NCBI RefSeq assembly: GCF_008065375.1
Contig: NZ_VJYI01000004.1
Location: 62,001 to 126,000, forward strand
Length of the DNA stretch: 64,000 nucleotides
Origin: Nonomuraea sp. SYSU D8015
GTDB lineage: Bacteria; Actinomycetota; Actinomycetes; Streptosporangiales; Streptosporangiaceae
Direction: 5' to 3'
Numbering within the stretch: position 1 is the stretch's first letter; every line of letters begins with the position of its first letter. Under the pieces are notes generated by a model, which ran no database searches, was not told the DNA's origin, and was given only the letters and a program-made list of their open reading frames with translations. Both the position numbers and the translations under genes were made by a program. Shown one piece after another: positions 16,232-24,470 of this stretch.

Positions 16232-17059
16232 TCACCCCAGGAATTCCACAACGGTCGCCACGAACCGGCCGGCGTCGTCGAGCCAGGGGTAGTGGCCCGC
16301 CCCCGGCTGCACCACGAGCCTGCCGTCAGGGAACAGCTCCGCGAACTCGGCCATGGCCCGAGGGGGACTGTTCACGTCGAACTCTCCGGCGAGCAGCAGG
16401 ACGGGGGCCTCGAAGGCGGCCAGGGCCGTACGGGTGGCCTCCGGACGGAAGGCGCCCTCGGCCGCGAAGCGGGCGACGGCTTCCTTGTTGCCCGGCTGGC
16501 TGCCTGCGTAGTGCCGTTGCGCCGCGGCGTCCCACCGGCCGTAGAAGAAGGGGGCGATGGCCTCCCGGCCGTTGCCCGTGCCCTCGGTGATCGCCTCCAG
16601 GGCGGCGAACGCCGCGGGGAACCACGGCTCGTCTTTCCGGCGCTGCGCGAGTTCGAGTCGCATCTCTGCGGTGATGGCTGTGCCGATGGCTCGGGTACTG
16701 GGTCCGACCAGGGTGAGCTTGCTGACGTTCCGCGGGTGGCGGGCCGCGTACTGTGTCGCGATGTTCGTGCCGGCGGAGTGGCCGAGCAGGTCCATCCGGG
16801 GAAGCCCGAGGTGTTCGCGCAGCGCTTCGACGTCGTCGACCAGGCGGTCGCAGCGGTACGACGCGGGGTCTTCGGGAATCGCGGACTGGCCGGTGCCGCG
16901 CAGGTCCAAGACGATCAGCCGGCGGTGTGCGGACAAGCCGCCGAGGTCGCCGAGATAGACGGAGTCGGCGGGGCCCCCGGGGAGGCAGACGACCGGGTCG
17001 CCGTCTCCGATCACGTGGTAGGCGAGCCGGGTTCCGTCAGGTGCGGAGAAAGTAGGCAT
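16232..17059 (-). CDS. Alpha/beta hydrolase, proline-iminopeptidase-like
   Basis: The 275-residue protein has the fold's landmarks: VVCLPGGPADS (oxyanion region), DLRGTGQS, nucleophile elbow LLGHSAGTNIA (Ser about 94), acid in LLAGEFDVNSPP and His in PGAGHYPWLDD. The GGP and DLRGTG phrases place it near proline iminopeptidases and related esterases, but the substrate is not defined. It is divergent from an HTH gene at 17134. The 74-base gap holds three copies of a palindromic box, so it is very likely controlled by that regulator. Confidence 0.88.
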   Translation of the reverse strand: MPTFSAPDGTRLAYHVIGDGDPVVCLPGGPADSVYLGDLGGLSAHRRLIVLDLRGTGQSAIPEDPASYRCDRLVDDVEALREHLGLPRMDLLGHSAGTNIATQYAARHPRNVSKLTLVGPSTRAIGTAITAEMRLELAQRRKDEPWFPAAFAALEAITEGTGNGREAIAPFFYGRWDAAAQRHYAGSQPGNKEAVARFAAEGAFRPEATRTALAAFEAPVLLLAGEFDVNSPPRAMAEFAELFPDGRLVVQPGAGHYPWLDDAGRFVATVVEFLG

Positions 17060-17077
17060 AACGGAATCCTGCCTCTC

Positions 17078-17135
17078 ATAACCAAGTTATACAACCAAGT
17101 TATACCCGAGGTGCTCCGGTATATAACCGAGCTAT
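17078..17135. promoter_or_regulatory. Three ATAACCAAGTTAT operator boxes between divergent genes
   Basis: Box 1 (17078-17090) is ATAACCAAGTTAT, a perfect 5-3-5 palindrome. Box 2 (17091-17103, directly adjoining) is ACAACCAAGTTAT with one change. Box 3 (17123-17135) is ATAACCGAGCTAT and includes the first bases of the HTH gene start codon at 17134. The tandem pair sits in the hydrolase leader/promoter and the third box overlaps the start of the regulator gene. This is the arrangement expected for autorepression plus control of the divergent gene. Confidence 0.75.
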
Positions 17136-17739
17136 GGAAGGCGAAGAGAGCACCCGTCCTCACCCGCGGGCGCTGAGCGAGGAGCAGGCCAGGCGGATGC
17201 TCGCCGACATGAACGACGTCATCCGCGCGGGCGAGGAGATGCGGAGGCTCCGAGCCGAAATGATCAAGATCTTGGCCGGCTACGGCTGGACTCAGGACAA
17301 GATCGCCCAGCTCACCGGCATGAGTCAGCCCGCCGTGTCCAAGCAGGTGGCGAAGTACAAGGAGGGTGACCCGCTCCCTCCGATGGAGCTCTCCCTCGAC
17401 CAGTACGACACTCCATGGCTCGAGGGACGCCTGTGGGGCCTCGCCGAGGAGATCTCCGAAGCCTTCCCCGACACCGCCCGCTGTACCCGCTACGTCAATG
17501 CCATCGCCCGCGGAAAGAAGCGCTTCACGCCCCAGAACGTCGATGAACTGCGGCGCCTCGTCGAAGAGGACCTGAGGCTGCATCAGGCGGAGATGCCCAG
17601 CGGCTACCGGGACGCCTATAACCAGATCAGCCGCGGTCTCGATGTCCCCTCGAAGGTCGCCCCCGTCGCCGTGTCAGCCTCTGTGCGTCGCGCCCTTGCC
17701 TGCCAGATCCAGCGTGACCGGCTCAGGGACGACACCTGA
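17134..17739 (+). CDS. HTH transcriptional regulator
   Basis: The 201-residue protein has a helix-turn-helix at residues about 40-72: IKILAGYGWTQDKIAQLTGMSQPAVSKQVAKYK, in which AQLTGMSQPAVSKQV is the recognition part. The remaining 125 residues are charged and helical (WLEGRLWGLAEEISEAFPDTARCTRYVNAIARGKKRF, DELRRLVEEDL) with no enzyme or ligand motif recognised. The transcript may be nearly leaderless because an operator box overlaps the ATG and no ribosome site is visible. It is probably the repressor for the divergent hydrolase and itself. Confidence 0.82.
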   Translation: MEGEESTRPHPRALSEEQARRMLADMNDVIRAGEEMRRLRAEMIKILAGYGWTQDKIAQLTGMSQPAVSKQVAKYKEGDPLPPMELSLDQYDTPWLEGRLWGLAEEISEAFPDTARCTRYVNAIARGKKRFTPQNVDELRRLVEEDLRLHQAEMPSGYRDAYNQISRGLDVPSKVAPVAVSASVRRALACQIQRDRLRDDT

Positions 17740-17935
17740 GCCTCGGCGCCGGAGCTCAGCTCGTCCGCTTTGAGCCGGGTGTGGGGCGTCGGAGTGTCCG
17801 GGCCCACGGTCCTGAGGGCAGGGGTATTTCTCTGATCTGCGACGATTCCGCCCGTCGGCGAGAGTCCTCCTTCCAAAACAGGCACGGCCGCCCCACGACC
17901 GAGAACGCACCAACCACGCCAGGAGCTCCTCCACC

Positions 17936-18601
17936 ATGACCACCCCAGAGCCGAAAGCAACCCTGCGCCCCAGAACCGTCGTCTGGCCACTGATCCACGC
18001 CGAGCGCGCGGCCCTCGCCGACGACCTCACGCATGTGACCAATGAGCAAGGGGCGACGCCGTCCCTATGCGCCGGGTTGACGGTGCGTGAGGTGCTCGCC
18101 CACCTCACCGCGGCAGCAAGCCTCAACGCCATGCGATGGCTGGCAGGCGTGATCCGCTGCCGCTTCGACTTCGATAGACAGGTGGCCATGCGGCTGGCCG
18201 AGCAATTGGGCGCGACCCCGGCCGAGACACTGGAGAAGTTCCGCCGCGTCGTCACGAGCACCACCAAGCCGCCCCTGCCGATCATGGCGATGCTCGGCGA
18301 GACGATCGTGCACGGCGAGGACATCCGGCGGCCCCTGGGCCTACGCCGCGACTACCCGATCGAGACGCTCACCCGGGTGGCCGAGTACTTCCAGCGCTCC
18401 GACCTCGTCGTCGTCGCCAAACGACGAGTCGGCGGTCTCCGTTTGGTCGCGAATGACGGACCCTTCACCGCCGGCTCCGGGCCGCTCGTGTCCGGCAGCA
18501 CCCTGGCCCTGACGATGGCCATGACCGGGCGCACACGCTACTGCGACGAGCTCGAAGGCGACGGCGTGGCGACGCTCCGTGATCGCGGCGGGATGGCATG
18601 A
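17936..18601 (+). CDS. Maleylpyruvate isomerase-family (mycothiol-dependent type) protein
   Basis: The 221-residue protein matches the DinB/MDMPI N-terminal family: WPLIHAERAALADDL, then LTVREVLAHLTAAA with the conserved His, and ETIVHGEDIRRPLG with a second conserved His and Asp about 100 residues later. These His residues normally bind a divalent metal used with mycothiol. The tail from about residue 145 (LTRVAEYFQRSDLVV...LALTMAMTGR) also fits. AGGAG lies 11 bases before the ATG. No operon partner is seen. Confidence 0.82.
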   Translation: MTTPEPKATLRPRTVVWPLIHAERAALADDLTHVTNEQGATPSLCAGLTVREVLAHLTAAASLNAMRWLAGVIRCRFDFDRQVAMRLAEQLGATPAETLEKFRRVVTSTTKPPLPIMAMLGETIVHGEDIRRPLGLRRDYPIETLTRVAEYFQRSDLVVVAKRRVGGLRLVANDGPFTAGSGPLVSGSTLALTMAMTGRTRYCDELEGDGVATLRDRGGMA

Positions 18602-18923
18602 TCGCAGCCCGCTGCCCTCTCCTCCATCCGCCATGCGGTACTTCGCGCCCGCGAAGCCGCTCGCCGCCTTGCGTTGTCCGGCGCCTGTGCAGTGCCATGG
18701 TGCACCGGACCGCGACATACGACGCACCAGGAACGCACGGGAGCGACCGGACACCGGACCTTATCTGTGAGCCGGTGACCGGCCGCCCCCCGCACGACAC
18801 TGAAAGTGCCGCCCTGCGCCGCCCCGACCCCGCGCCGGCGGCGGCCCTGGCGCTCCACGCGCCGAAGGTGCGGCGGCCGGCGGCGGGATCGGTGAAGACC
18901 GCGGCGACGGGGCGGGCGAGGCG
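18602..18923. other. Intergenic stretch with no supported gene
   Basis: This 322-base GC-rich stretch separates the MDMPI-family gene from the convergent end of the HbhA-like gene. All frames on both strands give low-complexity Arg/Ala/Pro-rich readings without domain signals. No clear terminator stem of more than 8 bp was found. Nothing functional can be supported here. Confidence 0.5.
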
Positions 18924-19430
18924 TCAGGTCTTGCCGGACGTCTTACTCCTGGCACGAGACGGGCCCGTCGACGTGGCGCCCCGCACCGGGGCTCCGACGG
19001 GGGACGGCTGGACCACGGATTGCTGCTTCTTCCGCACCGGGGAGCCGACGGGCGACGGTGTCACGACCGGCTCCTGCCTGCGGCGGGGGACCTTGGCGCG
19101 GCCCGCTCTGGGCTGTGCCGCCTGGGAGACGTCCTGGAAGTCGTCCGCGGCCCGGCCGCTGACGTTGCTGACGATCTCGCGCCCCCGGACGGCCAGGTCG
19201 TCGTAGACCCTGTTGAGTCTCGCCGTGACGGTGTCGGCGTAGCTGCGGGCCTTGGCGGGCAGCTCCTGGGTGATGGTCTCGGCCGTCCATCCCGGCCAAG
19301 CGCGGGCCGTCCGGGGCACCTCACCGGAGCGCATCTTGCGCACCTGGTCGACGGCGTAGCCGCCGGCGCCTGCCGCCGCGCAGAACGGCTTGGATTCGAC
19401 GATCTTCTTGACTCTGTCGGCGAAATTCAT
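18924..19430 (-). CDS. HbhA-like Ala/Lys/Pro-rich helical surface protein
   Basis: The 168-residue protein starts MNFADRVKKIVESKPFCAAAGAGGYAVDQVRKM and continues with a helical part (KARSYADTVTARLNRVYDDLAVRGREIVSNV) and a basic Pro-rich tail with repeated VV(T/Q)PSPVG(S/A)PVR units ending SRARSKTSGKT. N-terminal helix plus Lys/Arg/Pro-rich tail is the plan of the mycobacterial heparin-binding hemagglutinin HbhA and its actinomycete relatives. The tail resembles the lipid- or polyanion-binding tail of that family. Upstream on the same strand lies an HTH remnant, as HTH genes normally precede hbhA. Confidence 0.65.
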   Translation of the reverse strand: MNFADRVKKIVESKPFCAAAGAGGYAVDQVRKMRSGEVPRTARAWPGWTAETITQELPAKARSYADTVTARLNRVYDDLAVRGREIVSNVSGRAADDFQDVSQAAQPRAGRAKVPRRRQEPVVTPSPVGSPVRKKQQSVVQPSPVGAPVRGATSTGPSRARSKTSGKT

Positions 19431-19660
19431 CGGCCACTCTTTTCTTTCCTCTGATATGGCATGACGACCAAGGCGACCGACCGCCGCACTCGGCGGGCTG
19501 CCGGCCGGATCTGCCGTCCTGGTCGGCGCGGCTTTGGCCTGGTTCTCTTTCTGGAAGGACTCATAGATGTCGATCAGCATCCGACGCTGCCGTCTGGTGA
19601 GGCTGCGATCGGCCCTGATCGCAGCCGGCGTGCGACTGCCGGCGCCGGGATCCTCGCCCC
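19431..19660 (-). pseudogene. C-terminal remnant of HTH regulator upstream of hbhA-like gene
   Basis: In frame with and directly before the HbhA-like start, the minus strand reads AAIRADRSLTRRQRRMLIDIYESFQKENQAKAA. This resembles the C-terminal end of small XRE-type regulators found upstream of hbhA-like genes in actinomycetes. The expected HTH core should lie before it, but sequence from 19660 to 19900 shows no HTH. No stop codon separates it from the HbhA-like gene, so its own stop has also been lost. It is interpreted as a truncated regulator. Confidence 0.45.
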
Positions 19661-19888
19661 GTGCCCGCATGTCCAAAGTCAGGGCCGAGGAGTGCAGTAC
19701 CGCGGCGAGGCCGGTCAGCAGCCGGGCGCCCGGCCTGCTCAGCACGTGCCCGGCAGGCCGGCGGGACGGGCGGGTCAGGAGGCCCGCGAGCCGGTGCAAC
19801 AAGATCGTCGCCTGCCGCCACTGTGAGTGAGTGGACGGGCGGGGCGCGGTGACGTGGTCGGCGCCGCGAGCGGGCCGGTTGGAGCTCA

Positions 19889-20308
19889 TCATGTGTTCGG
19901 TGAAGCCGCGCTGATGGCCGCCAGCGTGGAGTCGCGGTCCAGATCGATGGCGAGGTCGCCCAGCGACAGCACGCCCACCACCCGCTCGTTGTCGAGCACG
20001 GGCAGCCGGCGCAAGGTGTGCAGGCGCATCAGCTCTACTGCGTACCATTCCCCATCGTCAGCAGAGACCGTGACGAGCTTCCTGCTGCAGATGTCGCCGG
20101 CCTGTACGGCATCGGGCGACAGGCCGCGCGCGATCGCGCGTACCACGATGTCCCGGTCGGTCAGCACCCCGAACAGCCGTCCGTCCTCCATGACGAACAC
20201 GTCACCGATGCCGTGCTCGCGCATCTCCCGGGCCGCGGCCACCAGGGTGGAGTCGACGCTCACCATCACGACATCCCTGGTCATCACATCTCGAACGCGG
20301 CGTTTCAT
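19889..20308 (-). CDS. Two-CBS-domain protein
   Basis: The 139-residue protein is a Bateman pair: RVRDVMTRDVVMVSVDSTLVAAAREMREHGIGDVFVMEDGRLFGVLTDRDIV (CBS 1) and ICSRKLVTVSADDGEWYAVELMRLHTLRRLPVLDNERVVGVLSLGDLAI (CBS 2). Such stand-alone pairs bind adenosyl nucleotides and act as energy sensors. ATG at 20308 is used. A GTG nine bases upstream behind GGGGT is an equally possible start. Confidence 0.9.
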   Translation of the reverse strand: MKRRVRDVMTRDVVMVSVDSTLVAAAREMREHGIGDVFVMEDGRLFGVLTDRDIVVRAIARGLSPDAVQAGDICSRKLVTVSADDGEWYAVELMRLHTLRRLPVLDNERVVGVLSLGDLAIDLDRDSTLAAISAASPNT

Positions 20309-20859
20309 AGCAGTCACACCCCAGTCGTCGGCATGCGGCGACCACACCGGCGCCCCCCGCTCTCGACACTGCCCCGCGCACGGGCTGCGAAGTCACCTCC
20401 GCCACTGATTTTGCGACCTGGATGAGATATCGCGACCTTTCAAAGCCGCTGCCGCGCGCGCTCTTCTCTCGAGCAAAGCCGGCGCGCGCCAGCCGGTCGC
20501 CGGCGCCTGGCACCCACCTCGACCAGGTAAAATGCTCTCCATAGTGCGCGGGCGACATGCTCGGCCCTACCGCATGGACATAGCCATGATGTGGGACCCA
20601 ATGGGTCAAGCCTGGGGATGCCGGTCCGTTTCAGGGGTAAGAATCCACGCAGGAAGCATGCTTCGAGAGCGGACCGCCGCGGCACGTTAACAAGCCGATC
20701 ATCGCAAGGCGAGAGCGGCGCCGAACGCTCGCTGTGCTTTGCCTCTTACGAAAGCACCCCGGGACTTCACGCCGCATCTTGCCACGAACGCCCACACCGG
20801 CTGCAGGGATGCACCTGCTCGCAGAGAGGGCACACCGTGACAAGGAGGTCCGGCAAGCC
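20309..20859. other. 550-base intergenic region between divergent genes
   Basis: It carries the upstream regions of the CBS gene (minus) and the alpha/beta hydrolase gene (plus). Base composition is somewhat less GC-rich than the flanks. The AAGGAGGT site at 20842-20849 belongs to the hydrolase start. No RNA gene, tight palindrome or convincing short coding frame was found. Confidence 0.5.
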
Positions 20860-21936
20860 ATGTGGAAGCTTCCATCGACGCTGGCGCGCGGGGTCGAAGC
20901 CGTCACCACAGTCAGTGACGTCCTGCAGACCGGGATGCGGACAGCCGCCGAGCTGTGCATAGGAGCGAGCAGGCTCGGCGGTCGCGCGGGGCCGGGCGGA
21001 GCCCGCACCGGCCACCGAAAGCGGCACCCGGCGCCCGCCGAGGAGGTGTCCTTCGCGGAAGGCCACCTGGACGGACTAGGTGCGATCACCCTGGCCTACC
21101 GGCGGCAGGGCACGGGCGAACCCGTGGTCCTGCTGCACGGCATCGGACAAGACCTGCACGCCTGGGACCAGGTGGTCCCCCTGATCGCCGCCGAACGCGA
21201 GGCCATCGCGCTGGACCTGCCCGGCTTCGGGCGGTCGCCTGACCTGCCCGACGGCCTGCCGCGTGACCTGCCGACCATGGTGGCGGGGCTGGACGCGGTG
21301 TTCACCACGCTCGGCGTTCACCGGCCCCACCTGATCGGCCACTCGCTGGGCGGCCTCATCGCGCTGCGGCTGGCCCAGGCCGGGCTCGCCCGCAGCGTCA
21401 CCGCACTGGCCCCGGCCGGGTTCTGGAACGAGGTCGAGCGACGCTACGCCTACGCCGTCCTGACGACCGCACGCCAGCTCGCCCGGCTGCCGGACCCCGT
21501 CGTGGAGCGGATGGCCGGCAGCGTCGTGGGACGGGCGGCCCTCACGGGCGTCCTGTACGGGCACGCCGACTCCTGCCCACCCGACACCTTGGTGACGTGC
21601 CTGCACGCCTTGCGCCAAGCGGTGGCGTTCGAGGCCACCTTGCGGGCCGGACGGGCACCGGACCTGTTCACGGGCACCATCTCCGACATCCCGGTCACCA
21701 TCGCCTGGGGCACCTGCGACCGCATCCTGCCCGGACGCCAGGCCGCCCGCGTCACGGCCATGATCCCCCAGGCGCGGCTCGTCCAGCTCCCCGGGTGCGG
21801 GCACGTCCCCATGAACGACGCGCCCGACCAGGTGGCCGGGCTGATCCTGCAGACCACGGCCGCCGGGCCTGCGGCTCGCGCCAAGCAGCCCCGCGGCCGG
21901 CGCTGTGTCTCCGCGCCGGCGTCCACACGCGCTTGA
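20860..21936 (+). CDS. Alpha/beta hydrolase with N-terminal extension
   Basis: The 358-residue protein has about 75 N-terminal residues that are helical and Gly/Arg-rich, then an alpha/beta hydrolase domain. The domain shows PVVLLHGIGQDLHAWDQV, ALDLPGFGRSPDL, nucleophile elbow LIGHSLGGLIALRLA, acid in AWGTCDRILP and His in LPGCGHVPMND. ATG 20860 is chosen because AAGGAGGT is 10 bases upstream; frames open further upstream lack such a site. The C-terminus ends in a basic tail (AKQPRGRRC). The substrate is unknown. Confidence 0.85.
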   Translation: MWKLPSTLARGVEAVTTVSDVLQTGMRTAAELCIGASRLGGRAGPGGARTGHRKRHPAPAEEVSFAEGHLDGLGAITLAYRRQGTGEPVVLLHGIGQDLHAWDQVVPLIAAEREAIALDLPGFGRSPDLPDGLPRDLPTMVAGLDAVFTTLGVHRPHLIGHSLGGLIALRLAQAGLARSVTALAPAGFWNEVERRYAYAVLTTARQLARLPDPVVERMAGSVVGRAALTGVLYGHADSCPPDTLVTCLHALRQAVAFEATLRAGRAPDLFTGTISDIPVTIAWGTCDRILPGRQAARVTAMIPQARLVQLPGCGHVPMNDAPDQVAGLILQTTAAGPAARAKQPRGRRCVSAPASTRA

Positions 21937-21960
21937 ATCTCGATGCCGAGCGGGTCGCTC

Positions 21961-22071
21961 CTAGCGGGGCTCGCGCCGGACGAGCGACCTGGGCCCGGCC
22001 AGTGCGAGGGCGATCAGGACCAGGGCCAGCAGAGGCAGGACGATGAGGAGACGCTTCATAAATGGTCGCAT
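21961..22071 (-). CDS. 36-residue single-helix membrane peptide
   Basis: A short minus-strand frame encodes MRPFMKRLLIVLPLLALV followed by LIALALAGPRSLVRREPR, i.e. a basic start, one hydrophobic helix of about 19 residues and a basic tail. GGAGG lies 8 bases before the ATG at 22071, and TATGAT occurs further upstream as a possible -10 box. The gene is convergent with the hydrolase. Function is unknown; size and charge fit membrane-active or regulatory small proteins. It is a prediction from ribosome site and sequence character only. Confidence 0.55.
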   Translation of the reverse strand: MRPFMKRLLIVLPLLALVLIALALAGPRSLVRREPR

Positions 22072-22214
22072 TACGCTAACCTCCATCACGCAGAGTTATC
22101 ATAGGAGGAGTCTCCGCACTCTGATGGGCGGAAACTCATATCCCCCCAAAACTGGGGCAATCGCTTCGGTAGTCGTCGCGTCGAGAAGGTCAGACCGACC
22201 GAGGGGGAGCCGTC

Positions 22215-22439
22215 ATGGATCAGGCATCCGTTCCATCCCACCCCGCCGGCGTGGAGGCATGGCTTTCGCAGGTCCTCCGCCTGGCAGGCGTTCAATGTTC
22301 GGCCCTGGCGGGCGCACCGGACGCCTCTGCGGCACTGATTGCTCGCACCGGTCTGGCGGGGGCGCCCGGCGCCACCTCTGTCCGGCCGGGCGATGTCACC
22401 GCCACGTCCGGGCCCCCTGGCGAGGCCGATATCCCGTAA
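22215..22439 (+). CDS. Possible small protein (74 residues)
   Basis: GAGGGGGAG sits 5 bases before ATG 22215, and the frame encodes MDQASVPSHPAGVEAWLSQV, LRLAGVQCSALAGAPDASAAL and an Ala/Gly/Thr-rich tail. The first 40 residues could be two short helices. No family is recognised. The good ribosome site and the hairpin that follows at 22504 are the only arguments for it; random GC-rich coding is the alternative. Confidence 0.3.
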   Translation: MDQASVPSHPAGVEAWLSQVLRLAGVQCSALAGAPDASAALIARTGLAGAPGATSVRPGDVTATSGPPGEADIP

Positions 22440-22503
22440 AAGCCGAGCCGCGCCACCCGGGAGGTCGAAACAGGCATGTGACCCCTGCCTGGTCTTTCGG
22501 AGA

Positions 22504-22541
22504 GGCTGTGGCCGCACGGTCCCTTCGGTGCTGCCACAGCC
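22504..22541. terminator. Hairpin terminator
   Basis: GGCTGTGGC (22504-22512) pairs exactly with GCCACAGCC (22533-22541), and inner GCAC/GTGC bases extend the stem. It lies 44 bases before the stop of the minus-strand CsbD-like gene and after the possible small plus-strand gene, so it can end both transcripts. Confidence 0.65.
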
Positions 22542-22584
22542 CCGGATCCATGACAACGCGACGCCGTGTGACGGACTCGCGCCG

Positions 22585-22890
22585 TTACTGCAGGCTTCCG
22601 AACGGCTGCTGCCGTCCGCCTTGGTACATGCCCTGGCCCAGGGTGGCGCCGTACGGCTGGCCCTGCGGGCCGCCGCCGGCGGCGCCGACGAGGTCGAGCA
22701 GCCGCGTCTCGACATAGCGCTGCGTATGGCGGGACTTGTCCGCGATCCGCTCGATGAGATCGTTGATGTTGCGGGCGGAGTCGAGGTCCACAGGGCTGAC
22801 CTCGGCGAACTGGTCGAGAATCCGGTATCTGATCTGCCGCCAGTTCTGACGCAACTGCTGCTCCGTGTGCTGGGCTTGGTGCTGTTCCAT
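22585..22890 (-). CDS. CsbD-like stress protein
   Basis: The 101-residue protein contains QNWRQIRYRILDQFAEVSPVDLDSARNINDLIERIADKSRHTQRYVETRLLDLV. This reproduces the helical pattern of CsbD-type general stress proteins (NWKQ-KGK-KE-WG-LTDDDL--I-GKRD-L-G-IQ-RYG---EEAE). It is followed by a Gly/Gln-rich tail. AAAGGA stands 6 bases before ATG 22890. The identification rests on pattern similarity and is moderate. It lies beside an anti-anti-sigma gene, consistent with stress regulation. Confidence 0.6.
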   Translation of the reverse strand: MEQHQAQHTEQQLRQNWRQIRYRILDQFAEVSPVDLDSARNINDLIERIADKSRHTQRYVETRLLDLVGAAGGGPQGQPYGATLGQGMYQGGRQQPFGSLQ

Positions 22891-22960
22891 CGGCTGTCCT
22901 TTCCTCGTGGGAACCACCGAGGACCTACCCAACGTATCCGGAAAACTACTTATTGTGCTG

Positions 22961-23398
22961 TCACGGATGCTTTAGATCATTTCGGTGACGTGCTCCTGGA
23001 TCAGCCGGATGAGCGCGGCCGAGGTGGGCTGTGCCCACCCGGCCAGGCGGGTGTGCCAGAACGGCGGCGAGGGCGCTATCCGTGCTGGAGTGGAGGCAGA
23101 AGCGTTCATCGAGCCTGGTGATCTCCATGAGGCGTGCGGGTGGGCCTTGCAGGGCGGCCAGGTGGATCGCGCCGCCATGTCGCTGAGCGACGTCGAAGGC
23201 GTCAAGGAGCACCCGCAGGCCGGTGCTGTCCATGAACTTGACCTCGGCCATATCGAAGATGAGCTGGTCGGCGGGCGTCTGGCGCACCCGGCGGATGAAC
23301 TGCTGCAACTGGGGAGCGCTGGCCAGGTCGATCTCTCCGGCCAAAGCGATCACGGTTGCGCCGGCATGGTGCTGGTGGTGCATGTGGAGCGATGACAT
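22961..23398 (-). CDS. STAS-domain anti-sigma factor antagonist
   Basis: The product (about 145 residues) carries the STAS fold: VIALAGEIDLASAPQLQQFI, LIFDMAEVKFMDSTGLRVLLDAFDVA and a late LHSSTDSALAAVLA. The Ser in MDSTGLR is the phosphorylation site used by partner kinases of the SpoIIAB/RsbW type. The ATG at 23398 (MSSLHMHHQHH) is preceded by AAGGG; the His-rich start is unusual. The last 35 residues (after LAHPPGR) do not look like STAS sequence. A neighbouring frame ends in a more natural LIRLIQEHVTEMI, so a late frameshift is possible. Confidence 0.82.
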   Translation of the reverse strand: MSSLHMHHQHHAGATVIALAGEIDLASAPQLQQFIRRVRQTPADQLIFDMAEVKFMDSTGLRVLLDAFDVAQRHGGAIHLAALQGPPARLMEITRLDERFCLHSSTDSALAAVLAHPPGRVGTAHLGRAHPADPGARHRNDLKHP

Positions 23399-23558
23399 CG
23401 AAACCCTTACGAGGAACACGGGGGAGCTTCACCGATCAGGCGCACGGCGGCTGAGTACGGATTGGGGACCCCCTTGGCGTGATGGCTGTAAGGAACCGAC
23501 TGAGCACATGTTGCATATGAAGAGTAATACCTGAATAGCATTACCCGAAAGATAATTC

Positions 23559-24272
23559 CTATATGATCTTGCCGCAATGGTGGTTCCGTGCGCCGGCGAG
23601 TGGCGTGGCGGGGTTGAAGCCTCTCGTCAGCAGCCAGAGTGCCAGAACCATTTCGTTCACGGCCAGCGGGACGACCAGGATGGCGTGCAGCGGTGAAGAG
23701 AGGCTGAGCACGCCGTACATGACGAGGAGAGCGTCGGCCAGGTACGGCACCACCGCGACCAGCGCCCAGCCCGATATCAGCCGGGGAACGATCGACGACC
23801 GGTAGAGCACCCAGTTGAGCAGCAGGACACTCAGGCAGAAGAAGATCGAACTCGTGGGATGGCCCCAGTCGTCGTAGGTCTGCGACCAGGAGTACGCCGC
23901 CTGGATGCGGGCGTCGACATTCGACGACTGGGGCGGCGAGGCGTCTCGGCTGACGGCCACCACCACGAGCGGACCGATGGCGCCGGGAAGCACGAGGACG
24001 ACCTCCACCGTCCTGGAGACCACGTACCCGAGCGCCGGCGCCTCGCCGTGCTCCTTCAGGAGGGGAAAGATCAACGGTGGGATCATGGCGATGGCGGCGG
24101 CCATGATCAGCACCATGAGCGCACCAGTCGTCGTCGTAGGAGCGCCCTGGATCACGGACTCACGTGAGAGTTCTGTGTCCGGCTCTCCGAGGAACACCAC
24201 GCTCAGCACGCCCGCGGCCGTGGCGATGATGAAAAGGACACCGACGGCTCGTGCCGTTGTCCGCCTGCGCAT
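23559..24272 (-). CDS. DUF4386-family membrane protein
   Basis: The 237-residue protein has six or seven membrane helices (AVGVLFIIATAAGVLSVVFL, LMVLIMAAAIAMIPPLIFPLL, VVLVLPGAIGPLVVVAV, IFFCLSVLLLNWVLY, LISGWALVAVVPYLADALLVMY, LAVNEMVLALWLLTRG). The order, the YSWSQTYDDWGH loop and the final EM-LALWLL-RGF block match DUF4386. Function of the family is unknown. No operon partner is visible; the next gene on the right is a divergent regulator pseudogene. Confidence 0.85.
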   Translation of the reverse strand: MRRRTTARAVGVLFIIATAAGVLSVVFLGEPDTELSRESVIQGAPTTTTGALMVLIMAAAIAMIPPLIFPLLKEHGEAPALGYVVSRTVEVVLVLPGAIGPLVVVAVSRDASPPQSSNVDARIQAAYSWSQTYDDWGHPTSSIFFCLSVLLLNWVLYRSSIVPRLISGWALVAVVPYLADALLVMYGVLSLSSPLHAILVVPLAVNEMVLALWLLTRGFNPATPLAGARNHHCGKII

Positions 24273-24470
24273 ACCCTGGCTCCTATGGTCCGATGTCGTC
24301 CGGTCGAGGGCTCCGGCAGCGTTGCCGGTCGCACTGTCACCGTGGCCGAGCCCGATGTGCCAGTGGTTGGCCCGCGGTGTGCCCGCGGTTGGGGGCATTC
24401 CGCCGCCGCGTCGCCCGGGTGGCCGGGTCGTCGCAGGCTCGGCTGAGATCGCGGTTCGGGGAGCAGCCCT

